A stretch of DNA of 64,000 nt from the NCBI GenBank assembly GCA_964473465.1, contig CAYYPE010000001.1, forward strand, positions 376,955-440,954. The letters are read 5' to 3'. This DNA comes from CALHRB01 sp964473465 (GTDB taxonomy: Bacteria > Bacteroidota > Ignavibacteria > Kapaibacteriales > UBA2268). The notes under the pieces are model-generated. The model did no database searches, was not told the DNA's origin, and was given only the letters and a program-made list of their open reading frames with translations. Below are positions 9,781-16,984 of the stretch, one piece after another. The position numbers and the translations under genes were made by a program. Within the stretch, counting starts at the first letter, position 1, and the number at the start of each line of letters is the position of its first letter.

Positions 9781-10539
9781 ATGTCTGGTCATAGCAAATG
9801 GGCAAATATTAAACATAAAAAGGCTGCAAAAGATGCCAAAAAGGGAAAGATATTCACAAGGATAGCCAAGGAAATAACTATTGCAGCCCGAGAAGGAGGC
9901 GGAGGAGATCCGGAAATGAATCCAAGGCTTCGTCTTGCAATTCAGAATGCTAAATCTGTTAATATGCCTTCTGATAATATTAAAAGAGCTATTCAAAAAG
10001 GAACAGGCGAAATCGAAGGAGCTGCTTACGAAGAAATTGTCTATGAGGGATATGCACCAATGGGCGTTGCAGTGATTGTTGAGACAGTAACAGACAATCG
10101 CAACAGAACATTTTCCGAGCTACGTTCACAATTTGGTAAACTTGGGGGAAATCTGGGAGAGCCCGGCTCTGTAGCCTGGAATTTTGACAGGAAAGGAGTC
10201 ATAGTAATAAAGACAGATGGCAAAACCGAAGATGAGTTGCTTGAACACGTTCTTGAATCCGGAGCAGAAGATTTAGAATTTGATGAGGAGTCCTCCCGAA
10301 TTATTTGTGCTTTTGAAGATTTAATAAAGTGTAATAAATATTTCGAAGATAATAAATTTATTGTTGAAGAAAGTAAATTTGAATATATCCCCAAAACATA
10401 CATAAATATTACTGAATTAAACGATGCAAGGAAAATAATAAAATTTATGGAAGCTATCGAAGATCTTGATGACATTCAGAATGTTTATGGGAATTACGAA
10501 TTTTCTGATGAAATAGCAGCTCAACTGGAAAAAGAATAA
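9781..10539 (+). CDS. yebC: YebC/PmpR family protein
   Basis: A 252-residue member of the YebC/TACO1 family, beginning with the diagnostic MSGHSKWANIKHKKAAKDA and continuing with GGGDPEMNPRLRLAIQNAK and NMPSDNIKRAIQKG. Members act as DNA-binding regulators or, as shown for several, help ribosomes move through proline stretches. Which role applies here cannot be read from sequence. Length is normal. ruvC starts one base after the stop, a common yebC-ruvC arrangement. Confidence 0.95.
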   Translation: MSGHSKWANIKHKKAAKDAKKGKIFTRIAKEITIAAREGGGGDPEMNPRLRLAIQNAKSVNMPSDNIKRAIQKGTGEIEGAAYEEIVYEGYAPMGVAVIVETVTDNRNRTFSELRSQFGKLGGNLGEPGSVAWNFDRKGVIVIKTDGKTEDELLEHVLESGAEDLEFDEESSRIICAFEDLIKCNKYFEDNKFIVEESKFEYIPKTYINITELNDARKIIKFMEAIEDLDDIQNVYGNYEFSDEIAAQLEKE

Positions 10540-10540
10540 A

Positions 10541-11083
10541 ATGATAATACTCGGAATTGATCCCGGCTCTGTTATTTGTGGGTATGGTGTAATTGAATTC
10601 AATTCCGGAAAACTTCAACTAATCGAGTATGGTTCAATCAAAGTCAAAAAAAAGAACGAAGAAATCAATCAAAGACTAAAAGAAATATTTCTGAGGTTAA
10701 ATGCAGTTATAGACCGAACAAAACCGGAGATAGCTGTATTCGAAACTGTGTTTTATTCAAAAAATGCACAGTCCTTAATGAAATTATCTTTTGCAAGAGC
10801 AGCAGCAATTCTTGCAACAAGCTTAAAAGATATTATGTTTGCCGAATTTACACCACGAGAAATTAAAAAATCAGTTACTGGAAACGGAAATGCAGGTAAA
10901 AAGCAAGTTCAATTTATGGTTAGAACCCTTTTAAAAATTCAGGAAACACCAGATTTCTTCGATGCCACCGATGCTTTAGCCGCTGCGATATGTTATGCCT
11001 TCAGAAATCAAACACAATCGAAAACCTCAAAATCATGGACTGAATATATAAAAAACAACCCTGATAAGGTTTTGAAGATTTAG
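10541..11083 (+). CDS. ruvC: Crossover junction endodeoxyribonuclease RuvC
   Basis: A 180-residue Holliday junction resolvase with an RNase H-like fold. All four metal-binding acids are visible: Asp7 in GIDPGS, Glu68 in VFETVF, and Asp141 and Asp144 in FDATDALAAA, matching the E. coli arrangement (7, 66, 138, 141). It would cut junctions formed during recombination together with RuvAB, which are not in this window. It is one base behind yebC. Its stop codon abuts the stop codon of the convergent channel gene with no space between. Confidence 0.96.
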   Translation: MIILGIDPGSVICGYGVIEFNSGKLQLIEYGSIKVKKKNEEINQRLKEIFLRLNAVIDRTKPEIAVFETVFYSKNAQSLMKLSFARAAAILATSLKDIMFAEFTPREIKKSVTGNGNAGKKQVQFMVRTLLKIQETPDFFDATDALAAAICYAFRNQTQSKTSKSWTEYIKNNPDKVLKI

Positions 11084-12133
11084 TTAAGTATTATTTTTCA
11101 AATGAACATCAAGCTGATTGAAAGGTATCTGAATGCCTTCCTCTTTGAATTTTTTAAAAATTGCCGTATTTAGCTCATGAATAGTCAAACCTCTTATAGC
11201 AGGTTCATGAGCCCAGCAAAGTAGTTCGAAATTCAAACTTGAATCCCCGAAAGTGCGGAATCTGACTCTTGGTTCTGGGTCTGGGATGACATTATCGTTC
11301 TGTTTGGCAAGTTCAACCAAAATTTGTTCCACTCTATCAATATCACTATCGTAAGAAACACTAACAGGCACTCTAACTCTGAAATTCCTTACAGGAGCAC
11401 TCTCGTTAACGATTTTAGAATTTGCAATTATTGAATTTGGTATTGTAATTAAAACGTCATCGCGTGTTTTTATACGGGTGCTTCTTGCACCGATGAAAAC
11501 AACTTCGCCTCTGTCTTTGTCGTCTAATTCTATGTAATCACCGATTTTAAAAGGTTTATCAAGGAATAGGCTGATACCTCCAAATAAATTAGCAAAAGTA
11601 TCTTTAGCGGCAAGAGCTATTATTATACTGACAATACCAGCCGAAGCAAGGAAGGGAGTTATATCAATATTCCATACAGCAAGAATCGTCATAATTGATG
11701 CTAATATTACAACAATCCTGATGATGACAACCAAAAGAGGAATAATATCTCTTTGCAAACCCACAAATTCGAATATTTTATTTATTCCTTTATCAACAAA
11801 ATTCTTAATAATTCTGAAGGCTGAAATACCCCAAAAAAGAACCAACAGTGTATTTATAATGCTTTTATATAATGTAATATCAGCTTTAGACAGTTTAATC
11901 ACATCGAATGTTATAATTATTCCTGTCAAAAAAATCGTTACGAATATTGGTAAGCGAATGGCAGATACAAAATAATCATCAAAAGTTGTTTTAGTTTTGC
12001 TAACAAGCCTCTTGACTACTTTATTTAAAAATAAATCAATAATAAAAGCAATTAAAAAGTAAGCCAGTATTATTAACAAGGCTATGACATAGGGGGAATT
12101 GGAAATACCCAAAGATTTTATAAGATTATACAT
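11084..12133 (-). CDS. Small-conductance mechanosensitive channel, MscS family
   Basis: A 349-residue inner-membrane channel. About five hydrophobic helices occupy the first 185 residues. The pore-lining helix and start of the MscS beta domain follow (ASAGIVSIIIALAAKDTFAN, then LFGGISLFLDKPFKIGD). The cytoplasmic alpha/beta domain continues to the end (RSTRIKTRDDVLITIPNS). The family opens under membrane tension and releases solutes on osmotic downshock. It reads towards ruvC with no intergenic base. Confidence 0.93.
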   Translation of the reverse strand: MYNLIKSLGISNSPYVIALLIILAYFLIAFIIDLFLNKVVKRLVSKTKTTFDDYFVSAIRLPIFVTIFLTGIIITFDVIKLSKADITLYKSIINTLLVLFWGISAFRIIKNFVDKGINKIFEFVGLQRDIIPLLVVIIRIVVILASIMTILAVWNIDITPFLASAGIVSIIIALAAKDTFANLFGGISLFLDKPFKIGDYIELDDKDRGEVVFIGARSTRIKTRDDVLITIPNSIIANSKIVNESAPVRNFRVRVPVSVSYDSDIDRVEQILVELAKQNDNVIPDPEPRVRFRTFGDSSLNFELLCWAHEPAIRGLTIHELNTAIFKKFKEEGIQIPFNQLDVHLKNNT

Positions 12134-12250
12134 ATTAAACTCATGTTATTGACGAGCAAAAATAATAAATTAACTCCATTTTTTTAGCTAAGAAATAATA
12201 GCTAAAAAAAAGTCTGATTATTAATAATAATAAAAATCTGAAAAATTACA

Positions 12251-12910
12251 TTAAATCAATCTTAAGCCAGCTAACTTAACAGCACCACGATGAAAGCCTT
12301 CAGGAAAAAGTAATTCCAAATCTTCAAGAGTAAAGTTAAAATGATCGCAAAGCTCGAAAATATTAGGTATCCTATGCTTAGATGACCATTCATTTCTTAA
12401 ATAGTTGATAACCTGCCAGTGATCTTTTTCGAGTTTGATTTTAATTTCATAAGCTTTGCCAAGAGCCCATTCAGGATCCCACTCGTCAGAGTTTATAAGG
12501 AATCCCAGCTTATCAACCAGATACTGCTTTTCAGTCATTTTAGCTGGAACTTTTTTCTCCTGATTATCCCAATAATAATATTGTAAATAACCAGATTTGT
12601 AAGATAAGCCAGCTAACTTACATGCACATCGCTGATAGCCAAGAGGAAAAAGGGCCTTCAAGTCGTGCAGCTTTAGATTATTATGTTTACATGTAGTGAA
12701 AATAACAGGACATTCATTAGTATTTTCAAACTCTTGACGAATAAAATTAATAACTTTCCAATGTTCCTCAGTTAAAGAAATATCCATTTCTTTAGCCATA
12801 CCAATTGCAAAATTCTCATCCCAGTCTGAAGGATTGATTAAGTATCCCAATTCATCAACAGAATAGATCTTATCGTTATAGCTGAAGCTATAATTGGACG
12901 AAATATTCAT
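12251..12910 (-). CDS. Tandem DsrC/TusE-like protein
   Basis: 219 residues from ATG 12910, preceded by a good ribosome site (AAAAGGTG); a longer TTG start at 12949 is less likely. Two consecutive DsrC/TusE-like domains are visible. Domain 1 (about 16-103) has GYLINPSDWDENFAIGMAKE, LTEEHWKVINFIR and ALFPLGYQRCACKLAGL. Domain 2 (about 130-219) has GFLINSDEWDPEWALGKAYE, LEKDHWQVINYLR and LLFPEGFHRGAVKLAGL. DsrC carries persulfides on two C-terminal cysteines; TusE keeps only the last. Here domain 1 has Cys97 at the CysB position but Tyr108 where CysA would be, and domain 2 has Val211 and then ends. So classical trisulfide chemistry looks impossible; a regulatory or scaffold role is inferred. No dsr or tus genes are adjacent. 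Confidence 0.82.
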   Translation of the reverse strand: MNISSNYSFSYNDKIYSVDELGYLINPSDWDENFAIGMAKEMDISLTEEHWKVINFIRQEFENTNECPVIFTTCKHNNLKLHDLKALFPLGYQRCACKLAGLSYKSGYLQYYYWDNQEKKVPAKMTEKQYLVDKLGFLINSDEWDPEWALGKAYEIKIKLEKDHWQVINYLRNEWSSKHRIPNIFELCDHFNFTLEDLELLFPEGFHRGAVKLAGLRLI

Positions 12911-13094
12911 TTCAGCACCTTTTAAATTGTCTGAAAAACTGTTGTTCAAACTTATAGAATTTAGTAGGAATATAAAAATTAATTTTGTTGTTTTTTTTTA
13001 TTTTTATTAAAATTGAGTAAAATTAATGAGCTTATTTTAATAAAATTTATATATATATGTTTAATTAAGTTTTCAACACATTAAAGGTGTAAAA

Positions 13095-13589
13095 ATGAAA
13101 TACTTATTTATTAGTTTGGTTGCTACTTTTTTCTTCCTACTATCTGGATGCTCCGATAACACAAATAATCCCACCGATGATTACATGGTTATTGCTGATT
13201 TTTCGATTGATAACGACTGGCAGTTGAATTTCAAGACAAATACGGTTTATTTTCATAAGCTCGATATGTCCGGTAGAGTGCAGAGAACACTCACTTCGGT
13301 TATGGTTTCCGGCTCAAATACTTATACGATGATATTGTCAGTCTTTGACGATGGCAAAGGAGTATTATCTTTTAAACTAACTGATCCAATTACAGAGGGT
13401 CAGGCTTCAGTATCGTGGACACCGGATAACCCAATTTATAACACAAAGCAGACAGGTCAGATAACACTTACAAAAATGACAGATGATGAATGGATTGGTT
13501 CATTCCATTTTGAAGCTACAGACTTCAAGACTGGCAAGACAATCAAAGTTAATAATGGGAAGCTAAAAGCGAAAAAAAATCTAATATAA
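13095..13589 (+). CDS. Small lipoprotein, unknown
   Basis: A 164-residue protein with a signal peptide and lipobox LLSGC, predicting lipidation at Cys19. The mature part is mostly beta (VIADFSIDNDWQLNFKT, later TKMTDDEWIGSFHFE), suggesting a small sandwich or lipocalin-like fold. No recognised family. A ribosome site AAAGGTG precedes the ATG. It is convergent with the next lipoprotein gene, 14 bases away. Confidence 0.75.
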   Translation: MKYLFISLVATFFFLLSGCSDNTNNPTDDYMVIADFSIDNDWQLNFKTNTVYFHKLDMSGRVQRTLTSVMVSGSNTYTMILSVFDDGKGVLSFKLTDPITEGQASVSWTPDNPIYNTKQTGQITLTKMTDDEWIGSFHFEATDFKTGKTIKVNNGKLKAKKNLI

Positions 13590-13603
13590 TTATGTCAGCT
13601 GGT

Positions 13604-14086
13604 TTACTTAATAACTTTAATAAGCATATCCTTAAGTATTTTGACGGATTTTTGCCCAACAAGAATTGATAGGACTAATTCATCATTTTCAAGGTCTGAA
13701 ATATCTAAAGATGGTGGCACCTTCTTTTTGGTATTTTCAATTAATTCATCGGTAAGTTTATAATTGATTGTTTCAAATTTCGAGATAAGTGTGCTGTCTT
13801 CTAAATTTCTAAGTTGAAACTTAAGAGAAATCAGATAGTCATTGTCCTGATTTTTTACGTCGAAATCTTCGAACCAGAATTTATATTGGTAATTGTCCTT
13901 TGATAAAGCAACCCAATCCTGACCAATAAGATGGGCTTCAATGCTTTTACGGGTATTTTTATGCTTCGAACTGAAGATATTCCAGTTGCTATAATCAACA
14001 TTTACTCTCGTCCGGTTTGCACCAGTTGGAAGATTGGAACAGCTATAAAGAAATAGAATGATTATTAAAAATATACTGTATTTCAT
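13604..14086 (-). CDS. Small lipoprotein, unknown
   Basis: A 160-residue protein. A hydrophobic N-terminus ends in a lipobox-like FLYSC near residue 16, so lipidation and export are likely. The rest is polar and mixed alpha/beta, with no motif I recognise. It is transcribed alone towards 13095-13589. The 259 bases upstream, to 14345, are very AT-rich and hold no supported gene. Confidence 0.68.
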   Translation of the reverse strand: MKYSIFLIIILFLYSCSNLPTGANRTRVNVDYSNWNIFSSKHKNTRKSIEAHLIGQDWVALSKDNYQYKFWFEDFDVKNQDNDYLISLKFQLRNLEDSTLISKFETINYKLTDELIENTKKKVPPSLDISDLENDELVLSILVGQKSVKILKDMLIKVIK

Positions 14087-14345
14087 ATTAATAACTTAAT
14101 AATAAAAATTCAAAACTATTATTTTTATATTAATTAACAGTTTAAGAATGGTTAAATATCTTATAATAAAATATATATTAAAACCTGAAAGTAAATAATG
14201 AAAAAAGAAGTTAGCTCTTTTAATAATAAATCAAAAATTAATTTGCTTATTATATAATTAATCTTTAATTTCCCATTTATATAATAACTGAATTCCTAAT
14301 TAGTTGATTATGAAGAGTTTCATTAAGAATAGAAGTTAAATATTT

Positions 14346-14906
14346 ATGAAGAGACTATTCTACTTATTGTTTTTTTTATTGCTTCTTTACAACTCACCTC
14401 AAATGGAATCTCAAATATATTTTGGTCTTGGTTCATCATATATGTTACCCCAGACGAACTTCAAAGAAGTCAATAAAGAAACATTTGGTCTAAACATTCA
14501 ACTCGAGTCGAGGGTTTATTGCAAATTATGGTATGGTTTAAGGTTTGACTATCATACCTTAGCGAAGGTTGATGAAATAGTTCCCGAATACTTTGAGGAA
14601 TATATCTTGATATCACCCCAAATCAGGTATAATCTGTTTTGTGCTGACAGCTACACGAATAAAATTATTCCATACCTTCAATTTCTTTTTAATATAAGTT
14701 CAATCGAGGGAACTGACCAAAGAGACAGACTTGGATTGGGCTTGTCAGGGGGGTTGGGATTATCATTTGGTTTTGAGTTATTTAATAAGTGCTGGTTGCT
14801 TGATCTAAATGGAATTTACGCAGCGCCCAATGCTATCACAAGAGCTGAAGGCAGGCAGAATTTACAGTCAATAAATATAAGTCTTACACTGAGTATTGGT
14901 TTATGA
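14346..14906 (+). CDS. Outer-membrane beta-barrel protein, first gene of envelope cluster
   Basis: A 186-residue protein with an N-terminal signal peptide (about 1-22). The remainder alternates glycine and aromatic residues (IYFGLGSSYMLP, LGLGLSGGLGLSFGFELF) and ends in amphipathic strands, typical of an eight-strand OmpW/OprF-like barrel. Family not certain. Its last four bases overlap the start of the next gene (ATGA), so the two are translationally coupled. Confidence 0.72.
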   Translation: MKRLFYLLFFLLLLYNSPQMESQIYFGLGSSYMLPQTNFKEVNKETFGLNIQLESRVYCKLWYGLRFDYHTLAKVDEIVPEYFEEYILISPQIRYNLFCADSYTNKIIPYLQFLFNISSIEGTDQRDRLGLGLSGGLGLSFGFELFNKCWLLDLNGIYAAPNAITRAEGRQNLQSINISLTLSIGL

Positions 14907-16033
14907 AAAAGAAAAGTGAAAATTTAATTCGTTTTTTTTCTCATCTGTTTCTTTTTTCTTCGTTGATATTTCTTTTTAGCTATTGTTCCAGTTTTCAAAG
15001 AATGGACGATGCAATAAGGATCAAGCACGATTCGGCTTATAAATATATACAGAATCCATTTACGAACGAACTAAGAAACGGAAGCACATTAAGAGGAACT
15101 GTGTTGAAGGTGCTGGTTGCAAATGTGCCTGATACCTGTCCTATAACACCAACTACTAAATTTACTACGAAGACATCGGTTGTTTTCCTTGATGCATTAA
15201 CAAGGGACGAAGACAAGCTGGAGTATATCCCTATCGAGGACGTATTTATTATTGGGCAAAACGCTAATTTACCAATAAATGAATATAACAACATTAATTT
15301 GTTCGAGAACTTTAATGATCCTGCTAAGATGCGAAGGATTCGTGAAGTTCCTGTTGATTCTATGAGACTCCCTGTTTGCTCTCCATGTCGTTGTCAAAAA
15401 TTTGATTTGTCAGCAAGACTTCCATGGTTTGATTTCTCGTGTCTCGATAGAAAATATTTATGGTTTTTCCTTGAAGCAAGAATTGCTTATGCTATCTATA
15501 CTGACGTAGGCTCAATTCTGGAAAAGCAGGGCAGAGGAGAATTCTTCGGTGAAATAGCAACAGGACTTCGTTTTGGTGGTTTGAAAGAATGGGGATTAGG
15601 GTTAGCTTTTTCCTATCCAATAAAGACATATAATATTTTTAATAATACAGATGTTTCCCATCCTGTTGTCCTCTTGCATGGCAGGTATCAATCTCCAAAA
15701 GAGAAATTTCTCGGTTTTTGTATGAAACCATTTTTTTACGGACAGTTAGGAACTGCAATATCAGATGTAACGCTTGATTTGCACAAACTTAATTTCAACG
15801 AGGAATGCCGTAATAGAATAAGTGCATATTTACCCTATATTGATATCAGCCTGCCAATTACTTATGGTATCGGAGTAGGATTGGATATTCCAGTAGCGCC
15901 TATTATGGATATATCTATTGACATTGGATATAGATCATTTGCCTTTGGCGAGGAAAAGTCTATAGCAAGTTTAATTTTACCAACAAGCAGAAGGATTAAT
16001 ATGCTTGTCCTTCGTGCTGGGGTAACTTTCTAA
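14903..16033 (+). CDS. Lipoprotein with predicted C-terminal barrel, envelope cluster
   Basis: A 376-residue protein. The signal segment ends with FLFSYC, a plausible lipobox at about Cys28. A first domain (about 30-155) contains a beta-rich stretch. A cysteine cluster, CSPCRC (about 159-164), then leads to a barrel-like half ending in phenylalanine (LVLRAGVTF), the usual terminal signature of outer-membrane barrels. I do not recognise a family. It overlaps the preceding gene by four bases, and 39 bases separate it from the next lipoprotein. A role in a multi-protein outer-membrane assembly is inference from context. Confidence 0.68.
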   Translation: MKKKSENLIRFFSHLFLFSSLIFLFSYCSSFQRMDDAIRIKHDSAYKYIQNPFTNELRNGSTLRGTVLKVLVANVPDTCPITPTTKFTTKTSVVFLDALTRDEDKLEYIPIEDVFIIGQNANLPINEYNNINLFENFNDPAKMRRIREVPVDSMRLPVCSPCRCQKFDLSARLPWFDFSCLDRKYLWFFLEARIAYAIYTDVGSILEKQGRGEFFGEIATGLRFGGLKEWGLGLAFSYPIKTYNIFNNTDVSHPVVLLHGRYQSPKEKFLGFCMKPFFYGQLGTAISDVTLDLHKLNFNEECRNRISAYLPYIDISLPITYGIGVGLDIPVAPIMDISIDIGYRSFAFGEEKSIASLILPTSRRINMLVLRAGVTF

Positions 16034-16072
16034 AAAATATTTCTTGAAAATAATTTTCTGTGAGAGATTCAG

Positions 16073-16945
16073 ATGAATGTTCATAAGCAAAAAATTCAAA
16101 TATTTAAAACAATCATAATTTTTGCCTCTTTAATTTTTCTTTCAAGCTGCGATGATTGTCCGATTAAGGACAATCCACCTGTTTTTTTATGCGAAGTGCG
16201 TGAGGCAACAATTACCGAGTTCAATCCATTATTGGTCAGGGATCTGACTATTCCTGATTCAGTAGTATATGTTCCCGATCCAAAATATTCAGTTCATACT
16301 TTTGAATTTCCCTTAGACCAGAAAAGTTCCGGAAGTCTGCCAAATGATGAAAGATTCAAAGAGCAGGGCTTTATACCAGTGGCTACAAAACCATCAATTA
16401 CGGGAAATTACACAGTGGCACTTGTTGATTTTACTCCATTAAATACTGATATGATAGGTGATATACTTGTTGATAGTGTTTTCATTAATTCATCAGATCC
16501 ATCACAAAACCGTGCATATTTAATGTTTTATGGTGATCTGGCAAGATATCCAAGAGATTTCACTTCAGAAAATTCCAAGGAATTTTGTAATTTTTTGGGC
16601 ACTTTTACATCTGACGATTTGAACAATATCAGGATAGATGCAAGTAAACACGGCGAAAATTTACCAAATGCTGGTCAAAAAACTTATGATATCAATAGCA
16701 GATTTGTAGCCATCAATCAAAAAGGACAGTATGATTTCAATATTGATATTTCGTTGGATGATAAACAAAATTTACTTTCCGATTTCAAAGGAAAATCTAT
16801 TATTGTTGAAGTTAGTCCGGGACAGGTTTATTTTTACCGTGCAAGGAACGGCAGACAGTTCGCTTTAGTGATTTCCGATATTAAATCGGGAACATTTCCC
16901 CCAAATAAAAACAGAGTAACGATTATGTTCAATCCATTAAAGTAA
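16073..16945 (+). CDS. Lipoprotein, unknown, envelope cluster
   Basis: A 290-residue protein with a hydrophobic signal and lipobox FLSSC followed by DDCP, predicting lipidation near Cys24. The mature protein is predicted mostly beta, with no motif known to me. It lies between the barrel-like lipoprotein and the PD40/OmpA-like protein, 39 bases on each side, on the same strand, so one operon is likely. Confidence 0.68.
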   Translation: MNVHKQKIQIFKTIIIFASLIFLSSCDDCPIKDNPPVFLCEVREATITEFNPLLVRDLTIPDSVVYVPDPKYSVHTFEFPLDQKSSGSLPNDERFKEQGFIPVATKPSITGNYTVALVDFTPLNTDMIGDILVDSVFINSSDPSQNRAYLMFYGDLARYPRDFTSENSKEFCNFLGTFTSDDLNNIRIDASKHGENLPNAGQKTYDINSRFVAINQKGQYDFNIDISLDDKQNLLSDFKGKSIIVEVSPGQVYFYRARNGRQFALVISDIKSGTFPPNKNRVTIMFNPLK

Positions 16946-16984
16946 ATTTTTCTTTTAATAAATTTAAGGGATTAATCCACAGGT

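Noticed and set aside
10041..10475. 144-codon minus-strand ORF inside yebC
   Set aside because: Opposite-strand shadow of a well-conserved gene, rich in Ser and with no family features.
12911..12949. TTG start of the tandem DsrC-like gene
   Set aside because: The ATG at 12910 has a good AAAAGGTG site and keeps both domains complete.
14087..14345. Possible small gene in the 259-base AT-rich gap
   Set aside because: The only ATG reading is 19 codons long with no ribosome site.
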